A DNA stretch of 64,000 bases from Prorocentrum cordatum (GCA_963575745.1 CAUYUJ010009557.1:577005-641004); one strand, 5' to 3'; shown: positions 31,336-42,497, counted from the first letter of the stretch. Notes: generated by a model from the sequence alone, not told the origin. Made by a program: numbers and translations.

Positions 31336-31838
31336 TCAAAACAACAGACGCAAACCAAGCCAAACCCCGACCCTGCGTGGACGGGCGCCCCCCGAGTCTG
31401 CCCCCCGCCGGCGCCCCCGAAAACAAAGTCAGGGCTGGTAGGGGGCCCGACGCCCAAGGCAGGCGAACAAAGCTCATTGAGACCACTGAGGATCCAAAGG
31501 GGCTCGGGGGAGAGAAGGGACAATCGCCCAGCGCTCAGGGATGACCCCGCGGAACCAACAACAGGCGCGAGACTCATGTTGCGCCGCGGCCTCGGGCGTC
31601 AGGCTGTCTGTCTGGACGTGGGCCTTCGACTCGACGCTGCAACGGCGCAGCCGCGACCTATGTAGCGGAAGACCGGCGCTTCTCATGTCGCGCAGGTTGC
31701 TGCATAGATACCTCTAACCTCGTCCATGGTGCGGTGGGACTAGACCCCTCTCGAAGCGATGCTACGGCCGTTTCGGGCTTCTTCCAGGATGTGCAGGAAG
31801 CGACGACACGATACATTGTCGGCACCGTCTTGGAGGTC
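31336..31838. other. No gene seen; flank of LINE 2
   Basis: No recognisable coding motif. The 31700-31838 part may be the decayed 3' side of LINE relic 2. Confidence 0.35.
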
Positions 31839-32504
31839 CTATCCACAGCAATGGCTGGATACTGAAACACATTCATTGATGAACGCGACCGCGTGCTCAA
31901 ACTCATCCACCATCGAGGAGATGTCGCCAAAGGGACCCCACTGGTCGAAGATGAAAGCCTGACGATCTGGCTTCCGCACCTGCCTAGTGCCCCACTCTGT
32001 CGGCGACACCGGGCCCCAACGATGCTTCAAAAGGTGCGTCGCAAGCGCCGACAGCGGCACGCGCGCATGCCGCGACCGCATATACGCTGGGATGTCCGCA
32101 AGATCGGACACGACAAGCGGGCATGCCCGAGAGACTCCTGAATGTAACTTCGGCTATGCCTGCCTCGCTGTCAACCAGGGCATGGGCTCTTTGGCTGGCA
32201 GCCTGCAGCCTGGACTCATGTGGTGGCAACGTAAGTCGAACGCGGTAGTTCGGCAGCGGCCACGGCGAGCAAAACTCGCTACCTGCCCCGACTTCCTTCT
32301 CGCACTGGTCATATTGCCTCCGAAGACGCCTGGAACCTCGCGGCCGTAGCGCAGTGTCCGGCTGGTTGCGCACGCGCCTGCTCCAGGCGGACCGCGGGGC
32401 GACGCCTCCTCGACGCCCGCCCGCGCGGACCGACCGATCTTGGAGGTCATCTGGCTGGACTTGGCAACTCTCCTCCTGGCCGTCGCTTTCGCTTCGCGTC
32501 TTCC
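31839..32504 (-). pseudogene. LINE 2 post-polymerase (thumb) region
   Basis: In successive frames this reads 'TLRYGREVPGVFGG' (32320-32362), 'FARRGRCRTTAFDLRCHH' and 'PAYMRSRHARVPLSALATHL', ending 'RWGPVSPTEW' and a stop at 31839. These match the thumb-like Arg-rich stretch after LINE reverse transcriptases ('ATYGaEV', 'gRC.TT', 'W.rvrGPl'). Domains that should follow are absent. Confidence 0.55.
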
Positions 32505-33568
32505 TCACATGTAGATGCCCAAGTCCGCTGTCTGGAGGACGGGCACCACCGCGACCCCTTCGGCCTTCGGCTTCACAAGTATGACCTTGGCATCTTGCAA
32601 CTTCGAGCACGGGGCGGCGATCTTGGCCGCGACCTTGAGCCCATCCTGGTCGAGGACCTGGCTGGTCTGGGACGGCACTAGGACCAAAAGGCTGCAAGTA
32701 GTTTGCCTCGAGCCCGCCAGGACCTGTGACAAGTCATCGATCCGCAGCCGCATGTCCACCAGCGGGCGCGGCTTCGTCATCTGCTCAAGGACAAAGTAGA
32801 TCATGCAACTGGCGAACGCGGCCCCGCCGCGGAGACGCTGAATCACGCCCGTCGTTGGCAGGGGGGCCGCCCAGAAGGAGTCGCGCGAAGGCGTAGTTCT
32901 GGCGGCCAGGCGCAACTGAAGTTCGCGATGGGCCGCTGAAGGAGCAAACCCCGAGTAGAGCAGCTCGAGGGCTTTGGCGGCCATTCTCATCCGACATATG
33001 CTGCCGTGAAAACTCTGCACATCCATCGACCCATTGGTGAAATCGATCACCGGAGACTGTGCGAATCGTCGCTGGCTGCTCTAGCAAGGCCTTCCCGCGG
33101 CGCGTCGTTGCCTGCAACGGCTGCGACACAGAAAGGCGGAGAGTCCGCGGGCCGCCCGCGGGTCCGAGGCTCTCTTGTCTCGACCAATTACGCGGAATTA
33201 TCGACAACGTCTTATGACGCGGTCTCCTCCAAACTTTTCTGCGCGCGCGCGCGGCCGGTAGACAGCGAGAGCTGCCATGGCCACGTCGGAAACGCTTCAG
33301 CACCGTTCAAATGCATGGTCAACTCACCCAAGCCTTCGGGGGGCGCCCGTTCGATATCCAAGGGGGGCGAGCGGTCTACGCCTTGCCCCGCGCGGGGTGT
33401 CATCGCGCGGGCCGCGCCCTGGATCGCAGCGCCGGACATGGCTCGAATGCTGCGCATATCAGTTGCAGAACGTACGTCATCCACAACTTGAGACAACCTC
33501 ATGCCAGCGGGATCTGAGCGACGAACCCAGAGACTACGCCAATGTGTGGACTTGGAGTGATGTAGCAC
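32505..33568 (-). pseudogene. LINE 2 reverse transcriptase (RVT_1) remnant
   Basis: 'PPEGLGELTMHLNGAEAFP' (33288-33345) matches the pre-palm helix of dinoflagellate-type LINEs. In the next frame (32505-33050), 'KALELLYSGFAPSAAHREL' fits the finger/palm helix after the first catalytic Asp. 'MRLRIDDLSQVLAG' holds the palm motif as R-I-D-D at 32733-32744, where active enzymes usually have Y/F-x-D-D. Both aspartates are kept. 'QTADLGIYM' then occupies the 'NLG' position. At least one frameshift lies near 33050, so the enzyme is broken. Confidence 0.65.
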
Positions 33569-33570
33569 TT

Positions 33571-35144
33571 CTCCTTTGAGTACTCACTCCTCCACTGGGG
33601 GGGGGGGCATTGGACTTACTAGACATGTGCAGCACTGGAATCAACGACTCTGCGGCCATCCAAACGCGAAGCTCCTGTAGTGAAGAAAGGAATGTCTCAC
33701 CTCTGGCTCGCCTGGTAGCGCGCGTTGATGCGTCGATGATCTCCTTGAGTTGAAAGATCGAAGTCTCGATTGGCTGACCCAAAGATCAAAGCAAGACTGC
33801 CGGGCCCACTTCTCCGCGCAAGAGAGATGGACCGTGGAGCAAAAACAATCTGAGACAAGACGACTGCGCGATGCAATGGAAGCCCGGCGCTGCTCGGCCC
33901 CATTCTGGCGCCCCTTGCGATAGGGCGCCCCCTCGAGAATAGTGAGCGCTCTGCCCCGGCGAGCAGTTGCGCGGTCCATCGGCGGCGCTGCGCTAAACAG
34001 GCGCGCGTGCCCCCTCGACGATGAGACGGGGCCCGCCCGCGCGACGCGGCCCCTCGCCCGCGCCCTGCCCGCGGTGACTCTCGATGGTTCTTTCCGCGGC
34101 CCATGCCCAAGCAGTGCGCTTTCCGCCGAGGGCGTCGACGCACTCGGCCCCGCGCGCGGTCGGCGAGCGACCCCCCGGCCACGGGCCAGGTGCGGGGGGC
34201 GGAGACGGAGCCGGCATCAGAACGACGCCTGGCCCAAAACGAATACAAAATGAAAAGCGTTGGAAGCTGGGCATCAGCAGCGCCTGCATTGCTGGCGGTT
34301 TGCCGAGGGGCCTGGGGGCCCTGACCTGCACCCAGCAACGCGCGCCTGCTGAGGCGACGGGGCCGCTGCAGACTCGGAAGGGAGGGCGGGGCTCGGAACC
34401 GGGAAGGCTTAGACTTGTAGGCGACGCTCCAGGGCCCAGACTTCCAGAGATCAAAGAAAGCTCGGCGGCTTTGCCACGCGCCCCGAAGACGCGTTCCTCG
34501 GCCAAGGGGCCCTCCTCCTCGTCGGGATAACCAACGCGGCCAAGGTTTTCAAATGGGCGTAAGGGCCCTGGGCCAGGATCCCAGCGCGAGGGCCTTGGCG
34601 GGCCGGGGGGCGGCCCCTCGCCTAAATCCTGCGAGCCTGTCCCACCGCCTGGGTTCTGGGGCCTCCTCGCCGACCGCATCTCCAGAAAGTTGCGCGCGCT
34701 CTGCTAAAACTTTGCCGCGAGCCTTTTTGAAACCCGAGCAGCGCGCTGCCTCCGGGCCGCAGAAGATTCAGAGTCGGGGGAAAGAGGGGGGGGGCCGCGG
34801 GGCCTGGGGAGACTTGGCGGGGAGCCAAAGCCTTAGTGGCCAATTGGAAGCACTGCCCGCGCAACCTCAACAGGAGCCCGCGATGCGTTCTCCTCGGCGC
34901 ATCGATGACGTCGGCGACATCAACCACGCACGGCGCAGAACTGAAACTGCAGATCGCGAAATCACGCAACGCGCCAGTTATCTCGCTGCCGGCAGCGCGA
35001 GCGGCGCGCGCGTAAGCGGATGAACGAACTGTTCCGCTGATCTTCTCCACAGAACCTTGCTCGACTAGGCCGCTCGGGTTCGCGCCCCAGGTCTCCCCGG
35101 GCAATCCGAGGCATCAGAAGACCCCATCAACGACGCAGGACCGC
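33571..35144 (-). other. LINE 2 interior, decayed
   Basis: Long minus-strand frames are open here but are Gly/Pro/Arg-rich without recognisable blocks, though position predicts the endonuclease end and the linker. Strong decay or an unrelated insertion are both possible. Confidence 0.35.
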
Positions 35145-35262
35145 TGCATGTTAGGCGCCGACCAGCCCTCCCCAGAGAAGCCGTAGAAACACACGGCGAC
35201 GAAAGAGTAACCATTCGTGTCCGCGAAAGCGACTTGGAAACCGCCCAGCAGCGCGTGGCCCG
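35145..35262 (-). pseudogene. LINE 2 endonuclease fragment
   Basis: One minus frame reads 'LLGGFQVAFADTNGYSFVAV', then 'CFYGFSGEGWSAPNMQ'. This resembles the EEP strand pair where LINEs typically show a 'gSVYLYtseGlsarN' segment. The catalytic blocks before and after it were not found. It is a remnant only; identification rests on position and this one segment. Confidence 0.4.
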
Positions 35263-35565
35263 TCGCGAAGAGCGGAGACCTTGGGCCCGCCAGCGATAAA
35301 ATGCTCCGATGCCCCTACGCTAGCATCCAGTCGCCCGCTTCGCTGGAGCGGCGCTCGGAGCCGGGTTGGACTGCCTGCCCTGGGGGTCGAGCAGGGTCGC
35401 AGAAGTCGAAAAACAACTTCGCGCGCCTTCTCCTTCCTCTCGGGTCTCTCGCCGAGGCCCGCGCGCATCTCAGCGAGAGGAATGCGCTGGACAACTGGAT
35501 GATGGGACAGTGTGCCCCAGGCCTTCGCGCCCGCAACAATGACGCGAGCGAGAAACATGGCGCTG

Positions 35566-36142
35566 TCATTCTCCTCCACCTGCCGACTCTGGATCGGCTC
35601 CTGCAGCCGAGGCTCTTGCAGCTGGGCCATTCGACGGGCTCGGCAAGGCTGCGGGGCTGGGCTGCCCTCCGCTGGGCGACTTGGGCGACCCCCCGCCCGA
35701 GTTCGAGCCGCCGCCCGCGCCCTCCCGGGCCTCGGCCGTCTCCCGAGCCGCCGTCGCGGCCGCCAAATCCGCCTCGGAGATGCGGTCGGCGGCCTCCTCG
35801 ATCCTTTTCTGATTCATGCCATGCGACTGAGGCGCTCCTGCAGCAGCGCCGCACGGCTGGCCTGGCCCCTGAGAGCCTTGGGCTCCCTCGGGCTTGGCCG
35901 CCGCCGCCGCCGCCTCCATGGCCGCTGAGGCCTCTGGAACTGCGATGCCGCCGTCAACGCCCTTGCGCTTCTTGTTCATGCGCTCGGTGAAGGTCCTCTT
36001 GGGCTGTGCTGTGCGCAGGATCCTCGTGCTTACCATCCACGAGGCCCTTCGTCACACTAAGATTATCCGACTCGTTGCCCTCGAGCTCGAGCGTGTCCCG
36101 CTTCTTGAAAAAGTCCTCGTCGACGTCCAGATTGAAGACCCT
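35566..36142 (-). pseudogene. LINE 2 first ORF, C-terminal part
   Basis: After a frame break near 36140 the coding-like sequence continues as 'RVFNLDVDEDFFKKRDTLEL' (36075-36142). It then passes in a further frame to 'MNKKRKGVDGGIAVPEASAA' and 'NQKRIEEAADRISEADLAAA', followed by a Gly/Ser/Pro-rich tail. Composition and heptad-like charge fit the end of a LINE first ORF. No enzymatic motif is present. Confidence 0.5.
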
Positions 36143-36765
36143 CTCCGCTGGCCGCTGAAGCCGGAGAGGGGGCTGGGGTCTCCTGGGCTACGCCGGACTG
36201 CGTAGCCAAAGTCGCCGATGCCACCTTCTTCGCGTCCTCAACGCGGGCAAGAATGAGAGCGGTCTCCTTCTCCTTGGCAATAGCCCGTTCTAAACTTTCC
36301 TCCCCTTGGATAACAACCTGCACCGCATGGTCATGACGGAATGATGCGTCTTTCCAAACGCCCGATGCATGTTTGATCTGGTCCGCTACCGTGACGACTG
36401 TACTTTTCAAGGCCGCGTTGGTCTTCTGCAGCTCGTGGTTCAAAATCTCCTGGAGGAGGGGATCCTTCGCGACGGCGATCGATCTCTCGTGTAGAATGAC
36501 CGCATCTTTGCCCAATGCGAGATGCCCAACGCCAGTCCCGCCCTTCGACGGGTTGCTCAGCACACTAAGTTGCAGACTCCGGCCCTGGTCCTGGCCTTTC
36601 TTGTTCTGCGGCCTGTACTGTTTCACCTGGCGCCCGCAACGCACGCACGAATTCATGCTGTGGCAGGGTATGATTGTTCTCGTCACGTCCGCAACCCTGG
36701 CATTTCGATCGGATCTTTGCCAGATCGATCCACTTCATCACTGCAAACGTGAAGAAAGAAGAAGA
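36063..36765 (-). pseudogene. LINE 2 first ORF, N-terminal part
   Basis: Two cysteine pairs lie in adjacent frames: 'KCQGCGRDENNHTLPQHEF' (36650-36708) and 'CVRCGRQVKQY' (36617-36660), consistent with a zinc ribbon cut by a frameshift. The main frame (start 36686) then reads 'DAVILHERSIAVAKDPLLQE', 'LNHELQKTNAALKSTVVTV' and 'ESLERAIAKEKETALILARV'. This is helical and charged, suggesting a coiled coil, as in the first ORFs of LINEs that bind RNA. It stops at 36063 after a frame break; the continuation lies in the next frame. Confidence 0.6.
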
Positions 36766-37035
36766 CTATCTGTGAATGGGGCCCTGGGATACACAAATCC
36801 GCCAGCCCCCTTGTGAGGCCACCAGGCTGTAGGCCGGAGGTTCACAATTTCCTGTACCAGTTGCAGCTTCCAGTTTCCGCTGTTACAGTTCTGCTTCTTG
36901 CTGCCTACTAATCCTTGTTGACATGTTGCTGCTTGTTGTTCCTTGTTGATGGACAGCGCGATGGGGGGGGAGGCCCAAAACGGACATGTCTACCATGCCC
37001 AAATCGTATTGTCTGAATTGCTGGGGCTGGGGAAC

Positions 37036-37930
37036 ACCAGCCCCTCACGCACATCGGGGGGGTCAGGGTCCAAAAACACATGGGATTTGCCACATTACTG
37101 AAATTCGGTGGCACCCCTCATGCAGATCGGCAGAATTCAAAAACACACGGTTTGCTACATTTCTAAAAATCGGTGGTGACGCCCTCAAGCAGATCGGCGG
37201 GGTCAGGGTCCAAAAACACGTGGGATTTGTGACCTTTTCTGAAATCATGTCGCACCCCTCACGCAGATCGGCGGGGTCAGGGTCCAAAAACACATGGATT
37301 TTATACATTTCTGAAATTCGGTGGCACCCCTCATGCAGATCGGCAGAGTTCAAAAACACATGGTTTGCTACATTTCTAAAAATAGGTGACACCCTCAAGC
37401 AGATCGGCGGGGTCAGGGTCCAAAAACACATGGGATTTGTGACCTTTCTGAAATCATGTCGCACCCCTCACGCAGATCGGCGGGGTCAGGGTCCAAAAAC
37501 ACAAGGGATTTGCTACATGTCTGAAATCCGGTGGCACCCCTAACGCAAATCGGCGGGGTCAGGGTTCAAAAACACAAGTTTGCACAATTTTTGAAATTCG
37601 ATAGCACCCTTCACGCACATCGGCGGGGTCAGGGTCCAAAAACACATGGGACTTGCTACTTTTCTGAAATTCGGTGGCACCCCTCACGCAGATCGGCGAG
37701 GTCAGGGTCCGAAAACACAGGGGATGTGCCACATTTCTGAAATATGGTGGCACCCCTCACGCAGATCGGCAGGGTCAGGGTCCAAACACACAAGGGATTT
37801 GCTACAGTTCTGAAATCCGGCGGCACCCCTCAAGCAGGTCGGCAGGGTCAGGGCCCAAAAACACATGGGATTTGCTACATTTCTGAATTCGGCGGCACCC
37901 CTCACGCAGATCCGTGGGGTCAGGGTCGAA
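37036..37930. repeat. ~66-72-bp satellite, about 13 units, with higher-order copy
   Basis: Units carry 'ctgaaattcggtggcacccc', 'cacgcagatcggcggggtca' and 'gggtccaaaaacacatggg'. 'cagatcggc' recurs near 37122, 37190, 37264, 37336, 37400 and onward. A block of three diverged units is repeated at an offset of 213 bp (37121 and 37334). Frames stay open on both strands because the units lack stops; the peptides simply repeat. Confidence 0.9.
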
Positions 37931-39099
37931 GAACAAACAGGTCCCGACACTGCTTCACGGCGAAGCCAAAGCCTCATGACTTCGCTCTTCCATGGCCCAT
38001 TCTCCGAGAGAGGGGGCCGGCGGCAGGGGTCGAAGCCCTTACGGATATTCCGGATGTCTCAATATTTTCTAATATTTTCCCAGGATAACACAGCCCTTTT
38101 CACAGTATTTCCCAATATTATTCCAGTGGATTTCGAAGCCCTTAGTCAACACAAATAACAAGATTCCCAGTAGTTCCACATATTTTCTGGATTTCCGTCT
38201 TCCCCCCTCCACACACACTTTCCAAATTTTTAAAAAATATTTTCTGAGGAATCGACGATTAATTATGTCTGTGTGTTTTTTCCCTCCCGAATCTGTGGAG
38301 GGGGGGCGACGACCTGCCCCTCAAGCCCCCCTCGTGGCAGGGTCGAGGCTCGGGCACCTGCCAAAATGTTTTGGGCCCCAGCGGCTTGAGAACAGAATGA
38401 GGACGAGCAGCAGCAAAGCGAGGAGAAGAATACGGTCTCGGGAGCCCTCGAATGACTCCCCTCGGCGTTCTCTTCTGACGGAAGGAGGGCGAATGATGCG
38501 GAGGGCGGGCAAATGGGGGATGTCGGGGATACGGCAGGGAGGAGGCGTTGTGGGGAAAGGGAAGGGGCTGGATTAGAATTCAAAGCTTTCACGTGATCAT
38601 GAGTCACAAGTTTTTAGATGGCCATTTACACACTACTCTCGAATGAAGATTGGGGAGGGGGGGGGAGGGCGGCTGCCGATGCTGCGCCGGCCTGCTTCTG
38701 GAGGGGCAGGCCCGGAGAGGGAAGGGAGAGGAGGCGCAGGAGCGCGCCAGCGGGCGCCAAGGGCGCTGCACCGGCGGCCGCTGCGGAGGAGGGGCGGGGG
38801 GGGGGGGCAGGGAGGGGGCACTGCCTGGGAGGAGAATGGAGGGTGCCGACTACAGTATTCGGCCTGACCTAAAGAACGATAAACAAGGAACGGAGCCCCA
38901 TTTCTTCCAAGTAGTTGTAGGAAGTCCGAAATAACACCAGGGGGGCTCGCCGCCAAAAAGGTAGCGGAACGAATTCAAATCAAAAGAACGACCGAGTCCC
39001 TTTTGAAAAGTAAGTGTTCCTTATTCAAGCCAGATCCTGTACGGTCGGGCCTAGCACAGAAGAGGACTCTTAGAGAACATGAGTCCCTCCGCTTGCAAA
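37931..39099. other. No gene seen; AT-rich patch, then GC-rich
   Basis: From about 38040 to 38270 the sequence turns AT-rich with 'aatattttcc' recurring. After 38600 it becomes G-rich. No coding motif. Confidence 0.4.
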
Positions 39100-39220
39100 A
39101 AAAAACACAGGACATCCAAGGGGATCCTTCCCCGGCGTGCGCAAGAACATCCAACAGTCACGAAGAACATCGGGGTACCCTCCCCGAACCGACCTCGATG
39201 TTATACCTCGGTCCGACCAT
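39100..39220. repeat. Dispersed repeat R3, copy 2
   Basis: Same block order as 31115-31232, including 'gtgcgcaagaacatcc', 'cacgaagaacatcggggt', 'ccccgaaccgacctcgatgt' and 'cctcggtccgacc'. It follows a short A run. Confidence 0.7.
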
Positions 39221-39619
39221 ACAAGAGAGTCGTCTTTGCAAGCTCCGCGTGTTACCCACCCACCCGTTCTGCGCGAACCTCATCTTTGCTCAGTAGCAAC
39301 ATCGCCTTGTCGATGTGACGGTGACGCTGTGTTTGCTCTCTGGCTTCAGGGAAGAAGAGGTGAGGATGGAGGAGGAAGATGGAGAAGGAGGGGGAACTCA
39401 TACAGGAACCGCGGGGAAGTCGCAGCAGCTGCGGAGGAGATCTGCCGAACCCCGCTTGCGTGAGGTGAAACGGCGTGCGGGTGAGATGGTTGGTGGTCTC
39501 CCTCTCCTGCTCCGCCTCCCGTAGGCTCCAAATTCCCGTTCAAGGGTGGGTGGTGCACGAGCTCACCAACGAACCTCTTGAGCCCTCGGAGGTGCCGGAT
39601 CCACCATCCCATCCGTAGC
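39221..39619. other. No gene seen
   Basis: Short (GGA)-type stretch near 39360-39395; otherwise no recognisable feature. Confidence 0.4.
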
Positions 39620-40075
39620 CTCCGAGATGCCCAAGATGCCTTCTGACATGGGTCAAGGATGGCTCCAAGAAGGCGGAGAGGCATCAACAACACCCAAGAA
39701 GGCCCTCAGACGGCTCCCCCAGACGCTACTACCAGAGGGCCCCAAGGGGACCCCGAATCAGACCTCAAGGGGCACAATTGATTCACCCCAACGAAGTCAA
39801 GCGATATTCGCGTTATCGCTTTTTCGGGCTTCTGCAACCCCGAAGAGGCCCAGGAGGCCCCCTAGGAGAGCCCAGAGACACCCCACGGGGGCCCCCAAGA
39901 CTGCCCAGGACGTCTCCAAGACGGGCGACAACAAAAACCATCAAGAAGGCCCACGAGGAGCCCAAGAGAGACCCACGTGGGGAACTCGGTGGGGCCCCGG
40001 GAGCCCTCCCCCACACGCTGACCACCAAGGTCCCCCAGCAACCCCCCAGGAGGCCCCTGAGCAGTCCCCAGACCA
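39620..40075. repeat. Family A, locus 4 (+)
   Basis: Chains of 'ccaagaaggc' and 'ccaagactgcccaggacg' steps flank a head near 39806-39850 ('gttatcgctttttcgggctt' then 'ccccgaagaggccc'). It abuts the large foldback element. Confidence 0.65.
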
Positions 40076-40085
40076 CCTTCCTGCT

Positions 40086-40845
40086 GGCACGTGGGCCGTC
40101 CCTTCCCCCTCTCCCTCCCTCCCGCCGCCCTCGCTCCCCCGTCCACCCCCCGCCCTCGCTCGCTCCTCTCCTCTCGCTCCCCCTCCTCCCTCGCCCCCTC
40201 CCCCCCTCCCTCCCTCCCTCCCCCAACCCAGCTTCCTGCTCCGTGGCCCCATCTCTCTCCTCTCCCCCGAGAGAGCTGGGGTCAGGCGCTCGCCCGTGGT
40301 AGCCCAGGGTACGGGCACCACGCAGGCAGGAGCCCTGAAAAAGGCCCCCAGGAGCCCCGAATCGGCTTCCGAGAGGCCGCCCCCGACGCCTCTTGGAGGC
40401 CCCATGAGGGTCCCGCAACGGACGCGGAGGAAGAAGGGGGCAAGTCTGCAGCAACTAGACGCAGGCATAACGAACGGAAGCGGCTAACAGCACGTACGAC
40501 ATCGGAAGTCGCACATCTCAGGTGGGGGCCAGCGCAATGGCGTAAGCCTCTTGAGTAAATGGCTGACCGTGGTCCTGCAAACCATCACACCCAATCTCAG
40601 CTAGCAGGCGCGCTCTTCGCATTAGCGTGGCGCCGCTTCTCTGGGGAACCACGAGCGAGCGCCTGACCCCAACCTCCACAGGGGGGAAGAGAAGTATGGG
40701 GGTACGGAGCAAGAAGCCGGGGGGAGTGGGCGAGGGAGGAGGGAGAGCGAGAGGAGAGGAAGGAGCGAGGGCGGGGGACGGATGGGGGAGGAGCGAGGGC
40801 GGGGGAGGACGGAGGGAGAAGGGGAAGGGACGACCCACGTGTCAA
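40086..40845. mobile_element. Large foldback element, ~235-bp inverted arms
   Basis: The left arm (40086-40325) and right arm (40618-40845) are approximate reverse complements. The ends share 'cacgtggg'/'cccacgtg', and C/T-rich and G/A-rich interiors follow in matching order. 'ggggtcaggcgctcgc' at about 40279 answers 'gcgagcgcctgacccc' near 40653. As a result the plus and minus strands encode similar Pro/Ser-rich peptides ('RPRSLLSSRSPSSLA' against 'RPRSFLSSRSPSSLA'). About 290 bp of unrelated sequence lies between. No transposase is seen. Confidence 0.75.
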
Positions 40846-41579
40846 CGAGACGAGGATCTGGGAACTCGATCATGGTTCCCCTCTGCCGGAAGCAAAACAG
40901 ATGTAGAGCGGTGGTCAGTACCTTGCCTGGCCAACGCTGCTGGGGTGACACGTGTATACTTCAAACCCTGGACGCTGGGCAGCGTTTCCCGGTGAGCAGT
41001 CCCCCTATCTGCCAGCATGCTGGGTGCCTCTCGCTCCTCTTCCAGCTCCCTCCTCGGTCTCCAGAGGGGATAGACTCACCGCCACCACCACACTGGCGAC
41101 TCGCAGGACGCGGGTGAGCAGGGTGCCCCGGGGGGGCGTCCGAAAACCGACCCTCGCCGCAAACCGACACTCCCTCTAACACCCGTCCAGGCAATGGCGG
41201 TGGTGATCCCTTTCCTCCAACCTCTTGGGGGTACACAGCAGCACATCCGGAAGCCCCCCGAGACTACCAAGGAGACACAAAACACACCTCTCTTGGCGTC
41301 TGGACGCCCAGAAAGGCGCAGGACGTCCGCGAACCTCGATCCCTAATCCTCTTGCATGTTTTCTTCGATCCTACTCTCGGCTACACGCCCAATCGCGCAA
41401 GCAGCCTCCGTCGCATCGCATGCATCGAAAGGGGGACCCCTGCGGTTCCGTACCAAAAGCCACTCCAATGAAGGGTCACTCTTGCGCGTAGCTGATACTC
41501 CTACTTCGTGGAACGGCAGAACCGATTCCCTATTCTGGCCTGGTGTCTCGAATCCCCTTGAAGGCACTTCACTTCGACA
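40846..41579. other. No gene seen
   Basis: No repeat or coding signature was recognised. Confidence 0.4.
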
Positions 41580-41845
41580 AGTGTGTGTGTGTGTGTGTGC
41601 GTATGTGAGTGTGCGTGTGTATGTATGTATATGTGTGTGTGTGCGTGTGCGTGTGCGTGTGTGTGTGTGTGTATGTGCACATGTGTGTGACTACGTGTGT
41701 GGATATGTGTGTGTGTGTGCGCGTGTGTGTGTGTGTGTATGTGAATGTGTGCGTGTGCGCGTGCGTGTGCGCGTTCGTGTGCGCGTGCGTGTGCGTGTGA
41801 GTGTGTGCGTGTGCGTGTGAGTGTGAGTGTATGCGTGTGCGCGTG
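41580..41845. repeat. (GT)n microsatellite
   Basis: 'gtgtgtgt' with 'gcgtgtgcgtgt' and 'gtatgt' variants over about 265 bp. Val/Cys and Thr/His frames are artefacts. Confidence 0.95.
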
Positions 41846-41989
41846 GCCAGCTTAACCTCGCCGCTCGGCAAACAGTGTGCGCGCGCGTGTGTGTGCGCGC
41901 GTGCCCTGACAGGCTCTCGACGAGGCGCGGCTGCTGGAACTCATTCCAGGGAGTCTTCTCGGACCAGCACAACTTCGCCGCCTGAGAAC

Positions 41990-42240
41990 CTCAGGAGCAG
42001 GAGGAGCCCATAATCGCATCGGAACATCGGATCGGCGATCTCAATGAATCGGATCGGCGGAAATCTGCAGCCGAGTCCGGAGAAGCCGAATGGGCAGGAA
42101 TCGGCAGGCTACTAATCAATTAAGGCCTCCATTGAGACATCGGGATCCACATCGGACTCCGAAAGAGAGTCGAATCGGAATCGGAAGCCATCGGAGCCGA
42201 ACCGAACCGCATCGCAGGAGTCGCAAGGAGCCCTGCTGGA
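41990..42240. repeat. 'atcggatcggcg' repeats, family R10 copy 1
   Basis: 'aatcggatcggcggaaatc' (42044-42068) is shared with 56757-56800. 'atcgga', 'atcggc' and 'atcggaagcc' steps continue irregularly to 42230. Confidence 0.55.
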
Positions 42241-42326
42241 GTGGTCACCCGAACTGCTGCGCTGCCCTCCGAAGGCCCCGCGGGGCGTCCCCGCGAGGGC
42301 TTCCCGTGCGGGCAGGACTTGTGCTA

Positions 42327-42481
42327 GGTCGGGCCTGTCCCCCTACGGGGGGATTTTCGGGAGAAAAATAGAAATAGTCAGAAAATGCACGACAAATGCT
42401 CCAAAATACTAAAACAAACGTCCCCTGACTATTCTTTGACTATTTTGACTACTTCCCCCCTGTAGAGGGACAGGCCCGACT
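42327..42481. mobile_element. MITE-like element with ~27-bp terminal inverted repeats
   Basis: The left end 'ggtcgggcctgtccccctac' matches the reverse complement of the right end ('gtagagggacaggcccgact') with two mismatches in 20. Pairing continues through the G/C runs and again through 'atagtca'/'tgactat' inside. A TA dinucleotide flanks each end (42325-42326 and 42482-42483), as for Stowaway/mariner-type MITEs. The interior is AT-rich and non-coding. Confidence 0.7.
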
Positions 42482-42497
42482 TAAGACTTCTGTCCAC

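Larger units (their letters stand above)
31839..36765 (-). mobile_element. LINE-type retrotransposon relic 2
   Basis: Minus-strand order: a zinc/charged first ORF (36.7-35.6 kb), an endonuclease fragment (35.26-35.15 kb), a decayed stretch, reverse transcriptase (33.57-32.5 kb) and the post-polymerase 'thumb' region (32.5-31.84 kb). The RNase H and Cys/His motif seen in relic 1 are missing, so the 3' end is truncated or unrecognisable. Frames break repeatedly. With relic 1 it shows that two LINE copies, possibly related, lie in the same orientation 11 kb apart. Confidence 0.7.

Noticed and set aside
37036-37930. CRISPR-like regular repeats
   Set aside because: The whole unit repeats with no unique spacers, units diverge throughout, and no cas-like gene is present. 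It is a satellite.
39627-40487. 286-codon plus-strand Pro-rich frame
   Set aside because: Spans family A chains and the left arm of the large foldback. The minus strand of the other arm gives the same peptide, so it is structural, not coding.
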